A stretch of DNA of 64,000 nt from Celeribacter ethanolicus (GTDB lineage Bacteria > Pseudomonadota > Alphaproteobacteria > Rhodobacterales > Rhodobacteraceae). Every line of letters begins with the position of its first letter. Position 1 is the stretch's first letter. Below are positions 16,000 through 25,517 of this stretch, piece after piece. Position numbers and translations under genes: made by a program. The notes beneath the pieces are model-generated. The model was given only the letters and a program-made list of their open reading frames with translations. It was not told the origin of the DNA and did not search any database. The stretch lies in NCBI RefSeq assembly GCF_001550095.1, contig NZ_LRUC01000018.1:124001-188000 (forward strand). The letters run 5' to 3'.

Positions 16000-17514
16000 A
16001 TGCCGCATACGCAAAGCCTGCCCGAAGAAGCGAGGCGCGCGCCGGAGCACAGTTCGGTCGCGCTTGTCATCGCCTCCGTCGCGGTGCTTCTCTTGCTGGC
16101 CTCACTCGACCAGACCATCGTCTCGACCGCCCTTCCCACCATCGTCGCCGATCTCGGCGGGCTTGAGCACCTGTCGTGGGTGGTCACAGCCTATATTCTC
16201 GCCTCAACCGTGGTCGCGCCCTTGTATGGCAAGCTCGGCGACCTCTACGGGCGGCGGAACGTCGTGATCTTCTCGGTCTCTCTGTTTCTTTCCGGCTCCG
16301 TCTTATGCGGCCTGTCGGACTCCATGGGCTTTCTCATCGCCGCCCGCGCACTTCAGGGCCTCGGCGGCGGCGGGCTGTTCGTTCTGGCGCTGTCGATCAT
16401 CGGCGACGTGATCCCGCCCAAGGAGCGCGGCAAGGTGCAGGGCGTTTTCGCAGGCGTCTTCGGCGTGTCCTCCGTCGCCGGGCCGCTGCTGGGCGGATGG
16501 TTCGTCGATGCGCTGTCCTGGCACTGGATCTTCTTCATCAACCTGCCTTTCGGCGCGCTGGCACTGGCGGGGTTCATCTTTGGCTTCAAGGCGCATCCCG
16601 AGCGCGTCGCCCACAAGATCGACTATGCCGGCGCGCTGGCGCTGACCCTGTCGCTCTCCTCCCTCGTGCTTCTCACGGCCCTGGGCGGCAAGGAATTCGC
16701 CCTGACCTCCCCCATCGGCCTCGGCCTCATGGGCCTTTTCGGGGCGGCAACCGTGAGTTTCGTGGCGATCGAGCGCAAGGCCTCCGAGCCGATCCTGCCA
16801 ATCGGGCTGTTCAAGATGAATGTCTTTTCCATCGCCTCCGCGATTTCCTTTGTCTCCGGCGCGCTGATGTTCGGGGCGCTGACCTTCATCCCGGTCTTCC
16901 TGCAAATGGCCAAGGGGGCGAGCGCCACCCAATCCGGCCTGCAACTCATCCCGATGACCTTCGGCATCCTCGCCGCCTCCACCGTCTCCGGCCAATACAT
17001 GAGCCGCACCGGGCGCTACCGCATCCTGCCGGTGATCGGACTGAGCTTCGCGACCCTCTCGCTTCTGTCGCTCACGCGGCTGTCGCCGGAGATGGCCTCC
17101 TGGTCGCTCTGGCTGTCGCTCGCCGGGCTTGGCATGGGCATGGGCTGCATCTTCCCGGTGACCACCACCGCCGTGCAGAACGCCGTGCCGCGACAACAGA
17201 TCGGCACTGCCACCGCTGCGGGGCTGATGTTTCGTCAGGTCGGCGCATCCATCGCCGTGGCGCTGTTCGGTGCCCTGTTTGCAAGCCGCATGGCACGGAT
17301 GATGGGGGAGGCGCATATCGAAGGACTCTCGAACGTCACCGAACTCGGGCCGCAGGTGCTTGCGCAACTCCCGGCGACCACCCGCCAGCTCATCGGCGAC
17401 ACGATTTCAGGCGCACTGCATCCGGTGTACTGGATCGCGGCAGGCCTGGCGCTGTGCGGCCTCGCGCTGGCACTGCTGATGAAGGAAATCCCTCTCAGAT
17501 CCCGCGAAGCGTAA
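16000..17514 (+). CDS. MFS drug/proton antiporter, DHA2 (EmrB/QacA) type with 14 predicted membrane segments
   Basis: Inner-membrane major facilitator exporter. The 504-residue length and hydrophobic pattern suggest 14 membrane helices. Motif A is GKLGDLYGRR near residue 80, motif C-like SVAGPLLGGWFVDALSWHWIFFINLP is near 155-180 (core GPLLGGW), and LDQTIVSTALPTIVADL near residue 35 is characteristic of DHA2 members. The start has an AAAGGAG ribosome site 6 bases upstream. Control by the divergent MarR gene is likely. Substrate is unknown. Confidence 0.9.
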   Translation: MPHTQSLPEEARRAPEHSSVALVIASVAVLLLLASLDQTIVSTALPTIVADLGGLEHLSWVVTAYILASTVVAPLYGKLGDLYGRRNVVIFSVSLFLSGSVLCGLSDSMGFLIAARALQGLGGGGLFVLALSIIGDVIPPKERGKVQGVFAGVFGVSSVAGPLLGGWFVDALSWHWIFFINLPFGALALAGFIFGFKAHPERVAHKIDYAGALALTLSLSSLVLLTALGGKEFALTSPIGLGLMGLFGAATVSFVAIERKASEPILPIGLFKMNVFSIASAISFVSGALMFGALTFIPVFLQMAKGASATQSGLQLIPMTFGILAASTVSGQYMSRTGRYRILPVIGLSFATLSLLSLTRLSPEMASWSLWLSLAGLGMGMGCIFPVTTTAVQNAVPRQQIGTATAAGLMFRQVGASIAVALFGALFASRMARMMGEAHIEGLSNVTELGPQVLAQLPATTRQLIGDTISGALHPVYWIAAGLALCGLALALLMKEIPLRSREA

Positions 17515-17612
17515 GATCGGGCACCGCACTGACCGCCCGAATCCACGAAACGTGGGATTTGCAAAAACGCGTTTCAGAACGCACCCCCCTTTGCTAATCC
17601 CCGATTTCTTTC

Positions 17613-17625
17613 TGCAAAAATTGCA
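17613..17625. promoter_or_regulatory. TGCAA dyad upstream of pyruvate carboxylase
   Basis: Perfect dyad TGCAA-AAA-TTGCA in the 265-bp gap 17515-17779, which otherwise holds no gene. Other TTGCAAA-like words occur near 17557 and 17670. Such words resemble sites of ScfR/RamB-type regulators of acyl-CoA and pyruvate metabolism; the link is only suggestive. Confidence 0.3.
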
Positions 17626-17779
17626 AAGAAAGGTATATGGGACCACCAGCACAGCAAAAATCGCCGCAAGGTGTCGCAAATATTCTGCCTGCGTCATTTG
17701 CATCACGCTATGGGGATTTACTGCGCCGCAGAAATGCCTAACGTGATCACTGATCAAGCAAATGAGGGGACCCGCCGCC

Positions 17780-20700
17780 ATGGCCGAATTTCAGAAAGTT
17801 CTGATTGCCAACCGAGGTGAAATTGCCATCCGCGTGATGCGCGCCGCCAACGAGCTGGGCAAGCGCACCGTTGCGGTCTATGCCGAAGAGGACAAGCTTT
17901 CCCTGCACCGTTTCAAGGCGGACGAGGCTTACAAGATCGGCGAAGGCATGGGACCGGTGGCGGCCTATCTCTCGATCCCCGAGATCATCCGGGTTGCGAA
18001 ACTGTCTGGCGCGGATGCGATCCACCCCGGCTATGGTTTGCTCTCCGAGAACCCCGATTTCGTCGATGCCTGTACCGAAGCCGGCATCACCTTCATCGGT
18101 CCGAAAGCCAAGACCATGCGGCAACTGGGCGACAAGGCCTCGGCGCGCAAGGTGGCGATCGCGGCAGGGGTGCCGGTCATTCCGGCGACCGAGGTGCTTG
18201 GCGACGATTTCGACGCGATCCGCAAGGAGGCCGCCGAGATCGGTTTCCCGCTGATGCTCAAGGCCTCCTGGGGCGGCGGCGGGCGCGGCATGCGTCCGAT
18301 CATGAATGCCGAGGAGCTTGAGGAGAAGGTCAAAGAAGGTCGCCGCGAGGCCGAAGCCGCTTTTGGCAATGGCGAGGGCTACCTTGAGAAGATGATCATC
18401 AAGGCGCGCCATGTCGAAGTTCAAATCCTCGGCGACCAGCACGGCCATATCTATCACCTCTACGAGCGCGACTGTTCGGTCCAGCGCCGCAACCAGAAAG
18501 TGGTCGAGCGCGCCCCTGCCCCGTATCTCTCGCCTGCGCAACGCGAAGAACTGTGTCATCTCGGCAAGCGCATCTGCGAACATGTGAATTACGAATGCGC
18601 CGGCACCGTTGAGTTCCTGATGGATATGGAGAGCGGCAAGTTCTACTTCATCGAGGTGAACCCCCGTGTGCAGGTGGAACACACCGTCACCGAAGAAGTC
18701 ACCGGCATCGACATCGTTCGCGCGCAAATCCTGATCGCCGAGGGCAAGTCTCTCATGGAGGCCACCGGCGTTGCCAGCCAGTATGACGTCAAACTCGACG
18801 GCCATGCGCTTCAGTGCCGGGTGACGACCGAGGACCCGACGAACAATTTCATCCCCGACTATGGCCGGATCACCACCTATCGCTCCGCCACCGGCATGGG
18901 CATCCGCCTCGATGGCGGCACAGCCTATTCCGGTGCTGTGATCACGCGCTATTATGACAGCCTCTTGACCAAGGTGACCGCCTGGGCGCGCACGCCGGAG
19001 GCTGCGATTGCGCGGATGGACCGGGCGTTGCGCGAATTCCGCATCCGGGGCGTTCAGACCAACATCGCATTCGTCGAGAACCTGCTGAAACACCCGGTGT
19101 TCCTGTCCAATGAGTACACCACGAAATTCATCGACACGACGCCCGAGCTGTTCGACTTCAAACAGCGCCGCGACCGGGCGACGAAAATCCTCACCTATCT
19201 CGGCGAGATCACGGTGAACGGCCATCCGGAGACGCTCGGCCGTGCCAAACCCGCCGCAGATGCGCGCAAACCCGTCGCACCGAAGCTCAAGGTGGACACC
19301 CCGCCGATGGGCACCCGGCAATTGCTTGAGGAACAGGGTGCGCAGGCGGTGGCGGACTGGATGCTCGCGCAGCAAAAGCTCCTGATCACCGACACCACCA
19401 TGCGCGACGGGCATCAATCCCTGCTCGCCACCCGGATGCGGTCGATCGACATGATCAACGCGGCGCCCGCCTATGCGTCGAACCTTTCGGGGCTGTTCTC
19501 GGTCGAGTGCTGGGGCGGCGCGACCTTTGACGTGGCGTACCGCTTCTTGCAGGAATGCCCGTGGCAGCGTCTGCGCGACATCCGCGAGCGCATGCCCAAC
19601 ATCATGACGCAGATGCTGCTGCGCGCCTCCAACGGCGTGGGCTATACCAACTACCCCGACAATGTGGTGCAGGAATTCGTGCGTCAGGCCGCCGAGACTG
19701 GCGTCGATGTGTTCCGCGTCTTCGACAGCCTCAACTGGGTCGAGAACATGCGCGTCGCGATGGATGCGGTCATTGAGAGCGGCAAGGTCTGCGAAGGCAC
19801 GATCTGTTACACCGGCGATCTCTTCGATCCGGCGCGCTCGAAATACGATCTCAAATATTACGTCAAAATGGGTCAGGACCTGAAAGCCGCCGGTGCGCAT
19901 GTGCTGGGGCTCAAGGACATGGCGGGGCTGTTGAAACCGGCGCAGGCGCGCCAGCTCATCACCGCGCTCAAGGAAGAGGTCGGCCTGCCGATCCATTTCC
20001 ACACCCATGACACCTCCGGCGCAGCCGCCGCTACCATCCTCGCCGCCGCCGACGCGGGCGTGGATGCGGTGGATGCGGCGATGGACGCCTTCTCTGGTGG
20101 CACATCTCAGGCGTGTTTGGGCTCCATTGTCGAGGCGACCCGGTTCACCGAGCGCGACACCGGGCTCGACATCGCGGCGATCCGCGAGATGTCGAACTAC
20201 TGGGAAGCCGTGCGCGGCCAGTACAAGGCGTTCGAGAGCGGGCTTCAGGCCCCGGCCTCCGAGGTCTACCTGCATGAAATGCCCGGCGGCCAGTTCACCA
20301 ACCTCAAGGCGCAGGCCCGCTCGCTGGGGCTCGAAGAGCGCTGGCATGAGGTGGCGCAATGTTATGCCGACGTGAACATGATGTTCGGCGACATCGTCAA
20401 GGTGACGCCCAGTTCCAAGGTCGTGGGCGACATGGCGCTGATGATGGTGTCCCAGGGCCTGACACGCGCACAGGTCGAGGACCCGAAAAGCGATGTGGCC
20501 TTCCCCGACAGCGTCATCGACATGATGCGCGGCAATCTCGGCCAGCCGCCGGGCGGCTTCCCGGACAGCATCGTCAAGAAGGTGCTCGGCAAGGAGAAAC
20601 CCAACCTCGAACGTCCCGGCAAACACCTCAAACCGGCCGATTTCGAAGCGCTGCGCACCGAACTTCAGGCGAAATTCCCCGACGAGGAGTTCGACGACGA

Positions 20701-21223
20701 GGATTTCAACGGCTACCTGATGTATCCAAAGGTCTTCACCGATTACGTCGCCCGCCACGAGCAATACGGTCCGGTGCGCGTCCTGCCGACCAAGAACTTC
20801 TTCTACGGCATGGAAGAGGGCGAGGAGATTTCCGCCACCATCGACCCGGGCGTGACGCTCGAGATCCGCTGTCAGGCGATCTCCGACATCACCGAGACCG
20901 GCGAGGTCAAACTGTTCTTCGAACTGAACGGCCAGCCGCGCACGGTGCGGATCAAGGACCGCTCTGCCGTCGCCTCCGTCAAGGCGAACCCGAAGGCCGA
21001 GGCGGGCAACGGCAAACACATTGGTGCGCCGATGCCGGGTGTCGTGGCGACCGTGGCGGTCGCCTCCGGTCAGGCGGTGAAGAAGGGCGATGTGCTTTTG
21101 ACCATCGAGGCGATGAAGATGGAAACCTCGATCACCTCCGATCAGGACGGCACGATCAAGGCGATCCACGTCACACCCGGCGCCCAGATCGACGCCAAGG
21201 ATTTGCTCGTCGAGTTCGAATAA
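17780..21223 (+). CDS. pyc: Pyruvate carboxylase
   Basis: Biotin enzyme that carboxylates pyruvate to oxaloacetate. I prefer the ATG at 17780 (GAGGGGA about 10 bases upstream) over 17762, giving 1147 residues, the full single-chain length. Domain order: biotin carboxylase (about 1-455, GGGGRGM ATP-grasp loop, EVNPRVQVEH), carboxyltransferase (about 530-800, TTMRDGHQS metal-site motif, FHTHDTSG), conserved PYC domain (about 825-1020) and biotinyl domain with EAMKMET, biotin on Lys about 1113. Single gene with its own terminator. Provides anaplerosis in a organism that has the ATP-dependent single-chain form. Confidence 0.97.
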   Translation: MAEFQKVLIANRGEIAIRVMRAANELGKRTVAVYAEEDKLSLHRFKADEAYKIGEGMGPVAAYLSIPEIIRVAKLSGADAIHPGYGLLSENPDFVDACTEAGITFIGPKAKTMRQLGDKASARKVAIAAGVPVIPATEVLGDDFDAIRKEAAEIGFPLMLKASWGGGGRGMRPIMNAEELEEKVKEGRREAEAAFGNGEGYLEKMIIKARHVEVQILGDQHGHIYHLYERDCSVQRRNQKVVERAPAPYLSPAQREELCHLGKRICEHVNYECAGTVEFLMDMESGKFYFIEVNPRVQVEHTVTEEVTGIDIVRAQILIAEGKSLMEATGVASQYDVKLDGHALQCRVTTEDPTNNFIPDYGRITTYRSATGMGIRLDGGTAYSGAVITRYYDSLLTKVTAWARTPEAAIARMDRALREFRIRGVQTNIAFVENLLKHPVFLSNEYTTKFIDTTPELFDFKQRRDRATKILTYLGEITVNGHPETLGRAKPAADARKPVAPKLKVDTPPMGTRQLLEEQGAQAVADWMLAQQKLLITDTTMRDGHQSLLATRMRSIDMINAAPAYASNLSGLFSVECWGGATFDVAYRFLQECPWQRLRDIRERMPNIMTQMLLRASNGVGYTNYPDNVVQEFVRQAAETGVDVFRVFDSLNWVENMRVAMDAVIESGKVCEGTICYTGDLFDPARSKYDLKYYVKMGQDLKAAGAHVLGLKDMAGLLKPAQARQLITALKEEVGLPIHFHTHDTSGAAAATILAAADAGVDAVDAAMDAFSGGTSQACLGSIVEATRFTERDTGLDIAAIREMSNYWEAVRGQYKAFESGLQAPASEVYLHEMPGGQFTNLKAQARSLGLEERWHEVAQCYADVNMMFGDIVKVTPSSKVVGDMALMMVSQGLTRAQVEDPKSDVAFPDSVIDMMRGNLGQPPGGFPDSIVKKVLGKEKPNLERPGKHLKPADFEALRTELQAKFPDEEFDDEDFNGYLMYPKVFTDYVARHEQYGPVRVLPTKNFFYGMEEGEEISATIDPGVTLEIRCQAISDITETGEVKLFFELNGQPRTVRIKDRSAVASVKANPKAEAGNGKHIGAPMPGVVATVAVASGQAVKKGDVLLTIEAMKMETSITSDQDGTIKAIHVTPGAQIDAKDLLVEFE

Positions 21224-21243
21224 GTCGCCGGTCCGAAGATTGG

Positions 21244-21275
21244 AAAGCCCCGCCTCATCGCGGGGCTTTTTTCTT
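21244..21275 (+). terminator. Intrinsic terminator of pyc
   Basis: Perfect 10-bp stem AAAGCCCCGC/GCGGGGCTTT with a 6-base loop and a following T-rich tail, about 20 bases after the pyc stop. It reaches the stop codon of the converging benE gene. Confidence 0.9.
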
Positions 21276-22432
21276 CAGCCCCTGCGCGTCAGAACCAGCG
21301 AGGTCAGCCCGCCGAACACCAGCGCCCAGAGCGGCGCGCCGATGCCGAGGAAGGAAATCCCCGACACGGTGGTCATGAAGGTCACGAGTCCCGCCTCGCG
21401 CTGATCCGGATCCTTGAGCGCCGCCGTCAGGCTCGCCGAGATGGTGTTCAAAAGCGCCAGCCCCGCGACCGTCACCACAAGCGCCTTCGGTGCGATCAGG
21501 AAAAGCCCGATCACCGCCGCGCCCAGCAAGCCGACGATGCAATAGATCACGCCAGTGGCCACCGCCGCTTTGTAGCGAGTCACGGGGTCCTCATCCGCCT
21601 CGGGGCCGGCAACGATGGCCGCCGTAATCGCCGCGAGGTTGAAGGCATAACCACCAAAGGGCGCGAGGATCAGAGAGGTCAGTCCGGTCACGGTGATCGA
21701 GGCGGACACCGGCGGCTCATACCCCGCGGCCTTGAGCGTCACCACGCCGGGGACGTTCTGCGACGTCATGGTGACGATATAAAGCGGCAGCCCCACCCCG
21801 ATCAGCACCGAAAGCGAAAATTCCGGCGTGACAAAGACCGGCTTTGCGATCTCGAAAGCGATATGCTGGCTGGTGTCGAACGCTCCGGTGAGCGCACAGA
21901 ACATGACCCCCACCAGCAGCACCACCGGGATGGCGAAGCGGGCGAAAAAGCGCCTCCCGGCGAGATAGGTGGCGCACATGGCGATCACCAGCGGCAGGTT
22001 GTCCTCCATCGAAGCGAAGATCCCAAGCCCGAAGCGGAACAGAATGCCCGCCAGCATGGCGCTGCCGATGGCCGCCGGGATGAGATGGGAGATCTTCTCG
22101 AACCAGCCGGTCACCCCGGTCAGGGTCAGAAGCACCGCGCAGAAGACGAAGGCCCCCACCGCCTCCGGCACGGAGACCCCCGCCAGGCTGACCACCAGAA
22201 GCGCCGCCCCCGGCGTCGACCAGGCCGTCAGGATCGGCATCCGGTAGCGCAACGCGAGAACCAGCGTCGACAGCCCCATGCCGAGGCCCAGCGCCAGCAT
22301 CCAGCTATTGGCCACCGCAGGGGAAGCCCCCAGCGTGTCGATGGCCTGAAAGATGATCGCGGCGCTGCTGGTATAGCCCAGGAGCACGGCGACCGCACCC
22401 GCGACGAGATGGGAGAGTTTCAGTCCGGACAT
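21275..22432 (-). CDS. benE: BenE family benzoate/H+ symporter
   Basis: Inner-membrane transporter of the BenE family. The 385-residue product is almost wholly hydrophobic, about 12 helices, with the N-terminal LSHLVAGAVAVLLGYTSS and the central PLYIVTMTSQNVPGV and GYAFNLAAITAAI segments conserved in the family. It is divergent from an XRE-cupin regulator with strong operator repeats in between. No benzoate catabolic genes are adjacent, so the true substrate may differ from benzoate. Confidence 0.9.
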   Translation of the reverse strand: MSGLKLSHLVAGAVAVLLGYTSSAAIIFQAIDTLGASPAVANSWMLALGLGMGLSTLVLALRYRMPILTAWSTPGAALLVVSLAGVSVPEAVGAFVFCAVLLTLTGVTGWFEKISHLIPAAIGSAMLAGILFRFGLGIFASMEDNLPLVIAMCATYLAGRRFFARFAIPVVLLVGVMFCALTGAFDTSQHIAFEIAKPVFVTPEFSLSVLIGVGLPLYIVTMTSQNVPGVVTLKAAGYEPPVSASITVTGLTSLILAPFGGYAFNLAAITAAIVAGPEADEDPVTRYKAAVATGVIYCIVGLLGAAVIGLFLIAPKALVVTVAGLALLNTISASLTAALKDPDQREAGLVTFMTTVSGISFLGIGAPLWALVFGGLTSLVLTRRG

Positions 22433-22483
22433 GGATGGCCTTTCCGAGAGGAGACAGGAAGCGTTTGGCAGGCCGCGTTGCGT

Positions 22484-22529
22484 GCGTTATAACGGCCATG
22501 ACCGCTATAACGCACGGACGCTATAACGC
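22484..22529. promoter_or_regulatory. GYTATAACGC operator repeats between benE and the XRE-cupin regulator
   Basis: Three copies of GYTATAACGC: one inverted at 22484-22493 (GCGTTATAAC) and two direct copies at 22504-22513 and 22520-22529, spaced 16 bp. They sit in the 120-bp divergent gap, close to the regulator start at 22553, and are the obvious binding sites of the adjacent HTH regulator on both genes. Confidence 0.65.
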
Positions 22530-22552
22530 ACAAGGGGCAACAAGAGGTTTCG

Positions 22553-23122
22553 ATGACCGGCGACAAACTCCAGATCAACCTGAAGGCCGCGCGCACCCAC
22601 GCGGGCCTCAGCCTTGCGCAGACGTCAGAGCTGACCGGGGTGAGCAAGGCCATGCTGGGCCAGATCGAGCGCGGCGAATCCTCGCCGACGCTGGCAACAC
22701 TCTGGAAGATCGCGAAGGGGTTTCACCTGCCGCTGACGGCGTTTCTCGAAGACATGGTGCTGACGGCAGGAAGTTTCACCCCTGCCCCGGCACGCGCGGA
22801 TCGCACCGATCCTGAGGTCGGCATGCACACGGTGTTCGCCTTCGACCCGAGGTTCGGCTCGGAAACCTTCATCATGACGCTGCCCCCCGGCCACAGCCAC
22901 GAGACGCCGTCCCATGACAGCGGTGTGGTCGAGGATGTCTTCGTCATTCGCGGCGAGATGGAGGTGCTCACTGACGGAACCTGGACCGTTTTGCACAGCG
23001 GCGACGGGCTGCGGTTTGCCGCCGACCAGCCGCATGGCTATCGCAACCGGACGGGCGAGGTTGCGCAGTTTCACAACACGATCCATTATCCGCGCCGCAC
23101 AGTGGAACAAGACGGCGACTGA
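22553..23122 (+). CDS. XRE-family HTH regulator with C-terminal cupin domain
   Basis: A 189-residue regulator. Residues 6-63 form an HTH_3 domain (LKAARTHAGLSLAQTSELTGVSKAMLGQIERG core: AQTSELTGVSKAMLGQIE), and residues about 110-180 a cupin barrel with PGHSHETPSH and VIRGEMEVL. This two-domain type senses a small ligand through the cupin and controls adjacent transport or catabolic genes. Divergent benE and the shared repeats suggest it controls benE and itself. The ligand is unknown. Confidence 0.9.
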   Translation: MTGDKLQINLKAARTHAGLSLAQTSELTGVSKAMLGQIERGESSPTLATLWKIAKGFHLPLTAFLEDMVLTAGSFTPAPARADRTDPEVGMHTVFAFDPRFGSETFIMTLPPGHSHETPSHDSGVVEDVFVIRGEMEVLTDGTWTVLHSGDGLRFAADQPHGYRNRTGEVAQFHNTIHYPRRTVEQDGD

Positions 23123-23239
23123 TCCCGCGACGACGGGTCACGCCACCGCGCCCGCGCATCGACTGTGCGGCAACACACAATGCTTTTGGAATATGACCCG
23201 TTATACTGGTACACACCTCCTCAAATCGAAGACGCACAG

Positions 23240-23626
23240 ATGACTCTCACACTGACCGCTTTTTATGCCGGACTCACCGGCCTGCTTTATCTCTCCCTCT
23301 CCATTCATGTGATCAAACAGCGCCTCAACATCGGACAGGGCCTCGGCGACGGTGGCGACGACACGCTCAATCGCCGCATCCGGGCGCATGGCAATTTCAA
23401 CGAATACGCGCCGCTGACCCTCGTTCTGATCGCCGGTTTCGAGGCCATGGGCGCCCCCGCCCTTCTGGTTCACCTTGCCGGGATTGTCCTCATTGTCTCG
23501 CGCGCACTGCACGCCTACGGGATGCAGGGCGGCGGCAAAGAATGGGGCCGCAAATACGGCATCCTCTCGACCTTCGCCCTGCTGCTGGTCTTGTCTCTCG
23601 CCGATATTTTCATGGCGATTTTCTAA
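23240..23626 (+). CDS. MAPEG family membrane protein
   Basis: A 128-residue integral membrane protein with four predicted helices. RIRAHGNFNEYAPL near residue 50 is the MAPEG signature (as in E. coli YecN and microsomal glutathione transferases). Start ATG at 23240; a longer in-frame reading has no ribosome site. Bacterial MAPEG functions are mostly unassigned, so I leave the role open. It ends 14 bases before a bidirectional terminator shared with the converging flavoprotein gene. Confidence 0.85.
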   Translation: MTLTLTAFYAGLTGLLYLSLSIHVIKQRLNIGQGLGDGGDDTLNRRIRAHGNFNEYAPLTLVLIAGFEAMGAPALLVHLAGIVLIVSRALHAYGMQGGGKEWGRKYGILSTFALLLVLSLADIFMAIF

Positions 23627-23637
23627 AACAATAAAAC

Positions 23638-23664
23638 AAAGGGGCCAGAAGGCCCCTTTTTCTT
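23638..23664. terminator. Bidirectional intrinsic terminator
   Basis: Perfect stem AAAGGGGCC/GGCCCCTTT with loop agaa and T-runs on the plus strand and A-rich bases before the stem; serves the MAPEG gene and probably the converging flavoprotein gene. Confidence 0.85.
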
Positions 23665-24841
23665 AGTTGCGATAGGCTTTGAGATAGTGCCGCTCGAAGA
23701 ACCGCTTGGCCCAGTGGAACAGCCGCGATTTCGGCAGGGTCAGCGCCATCTTGTGATTGCGGAACACGAGAATGCCCTTGTTGACCGAGTCGACAATGCA
23801 CACGAGTTCGGCCTTGAAATTGTGGCACGGCTCGCGGCCCGCCAGTTCGTCGGCAATATTGGCCACCGCCGCCTCGGCCTGAAGATCGGCCTGATGCGCC
23901 TGTTTGGCGAGCCACTCCGGCCCGGGATAGGACCCGGTGTCGCCCACCACATAGGTGCGCGGCCAGCCGACCACCCGGCATTTCTCATCCGCTTGAATGA
24001 AGCCACCGGACGAGCGCGGCAGCTCGGAATTGTCGAGCCACAAAGGCCCCGTGAGACCGGACATGAAGAGCACCAGATCGGCGGGAATTTCTTCGCGCTC
24101 AGTGACCACCTTGTCGGCTTCGATGCGCAGCGGCTTGGCCCCGATATGCACGAGGATATCGCGCTTCCACATTTCCTTGAGCAAACCGTCCACCGCTTTC
24201 GGCCCAAGCCGCTGCCCCGGACGGTCCGAGCCGTTGAAGAACACAAGGCGGAATTTGTCCCGCCGCCCCTGTTGTCGCAGCATGGTGTCGATGCCGAAGA
24301 GGAATTCGAACATCGGCCCGCCGCGCACGGCCTGCGGCTCTTTCGGGTTGGTACCGAACCCCATGGCGATGGTGCCGCCTTCCATGTCGCGGATACGGTC
24401 GTGGATAAGCTGGCCCTTGATGGCCCCTTCGCAAGGGATGATCGCATGTTCCGCCAGCCCCGGAAGTTTCTTGAGATAGCGCCCGCCGGTGGCGATGATC
24501 AGCACGTCATTGGTGACGGCAATGGTTTCCACCTCGGTCTCGACATCGACCGTGCGGCCTGCCTCCCGGACATTGACCACTCGCCCCTTGAGCCAGTCGA
24601 CTTCTTCGCGGGCGAAAAATTTCGTCAGATCGACGTCAATGTCGGTCGCCGTCCGCAGCCCCGAAGGCATCCAGATCAGACTGGGCAGATAGGTCAGGTG
24701 GTTGTTCGGCGACACCACGGTGATGCGCGCGTTCATCTTCGCCTTGCGGATCTCGCGCACCGCGGTCAGCGCACCGAAGCCGCTGCCGAGGATCATGATA
24801 TGGGTCTTTGTGGTCGTTTGGGTCGTCATCGCGGTCGTCAT
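23663..24841 (-). CDS. FAD/NAD(P)-dependent oxidoreductase, sulfide:quinone oxidoreductase-like
   Basis: A 392-residue flavoprotein with a Rossmann motif LGSGFGALTAVREI near residue 17 and a second nucleotide-binding region. C-terminal segments YVVGDTGSYPGPEWLAKQAHQADLQ (core GDTGSYP) and a basic amphipathic tail AKRFFERHYL resemble SQR and type II NADH dehydrogenases, which bind the membrane through the tail. Cysteines occur in IIPCEG, EKCRVV, EPCHNF and ELVCIVD; I cannot confirm the exact SQR redox pair. Likely reduces quinone at the membrane. The start may be the second Met (MTTQ). Confidence 0.75.
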   Translation of the reverse strand: MTTAMTTQTTTKTHIMILGSGFGALTAVREIRKAKMNARITVVSPNNHLTYLPSLIWMPSGLRTATDIDVDLTKFFAREEVDWLKGRVVNVREAGRTVDVETEVETIAVTNDVLIIATGGRYLKKLPGLAEHAIIPCEGAIKGQLIHDRIRDMEGGTIAMGFGTNPKEPQAVRGGPMFEFLFGIDTMLRQQGRRDKFRLVFFNGSDRPGQRLGPKAVDGLLKEMWKRDILVHIGAKPLRIEADKVVTEREEIPADLVLFMSGLTGPLWLDNSELPRSSGGFIQADEKCRVVGWPRTYVVGDTGSYPGPEWLAKQAHQADLQAEAAVANIADELAGREPCHNFKAELVCIVDSVNKGILVFRNHKMALTLPKSRLFHWAKRFFERHYLKAYRN

Positions 24842-25118
24842 GGAGCACCTGAGAAATTCTGGCCGATAGGCCTTGAAACCGATGGGGATCAGAGCCCGGC
24901 GCGCGCGCCCTGTCCTTAATCCACATCAAAGATATATTCAAAAAACACCATAAGTCCCTGCGGCAGGTTGGCCCCGGCCATCACAGCTACGTGCGCAGGC
25001 TGACACATTCGATCCGGGAGCGGACTTTTCCGCTCGCGATGAAAAAATCCGCCGAAAGCGCGTTTTTCCTCTTGCAGCCCCCGGCGGGATTTCATATTTC
25101 ACGCCTCACCCGAAGGAC

Positions 25119-25193
25119 GCGGGTGTAGCTCAGGGGTAGAGCGTTACCTTGCCAAGGTAAATGTCGTGAGTTCGAATCTCATCACCCGCTCCA
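25119..25193 (+). tRNA. tRNA-Gly(GCC), copy 1
   Basis: 75-base cloverleaf: acceptor GCGGGTG/CACCCGC, D-arm GCTCAGGGGTAGAGC, anticodon stem TTACC/GGTAA with loop TTGCCAA (anticodon GCC at 25151-25153), T-arm with GTTCGAATC, encoded CCA end. Confidence 0.97.
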
Positions 25194-25254
25194 ACTTTCT
25201 CCGGTCACCCACCGGAGAGACATAACCGAGCCGATGTTACAGGCTGGAAAGAGA

Positions 25255-25329
25255 GCGGGTGTAGCTCAGGGGTAGAGCGTTACCTTGCCAAGGTAAATGT
25301 CGTGAGTTCGAATCTCATCACCCGCTCCA
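25255..25329 (+). tRNA. tRNA-Gly(GCC), copy 2
   Basis: Sequence identical to copy 1, 61 bases downstream, anticodon GCC at 25287-25289, CCA encoded. The two probably form one transcription unit produced by tandem duplication. Confidence 0.97.
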
Positions 25330-25517
25330 AACTCTCTTTTCACATACTGTCGGAAGAAACAGCATCGCCCAGCGATTGGGCAAGCTGCATCTGTACCACC
25401 AACGATATGGCAAAATCTGTGTTTTCCCGCATGGGGCGTTGACCGCAAAAACATTTCCCGGAAAAACTGATCCTGTTTCCGTTGCGTCAGCCGCGCGCGC
25501 CTTTCCAGGACACCCAG

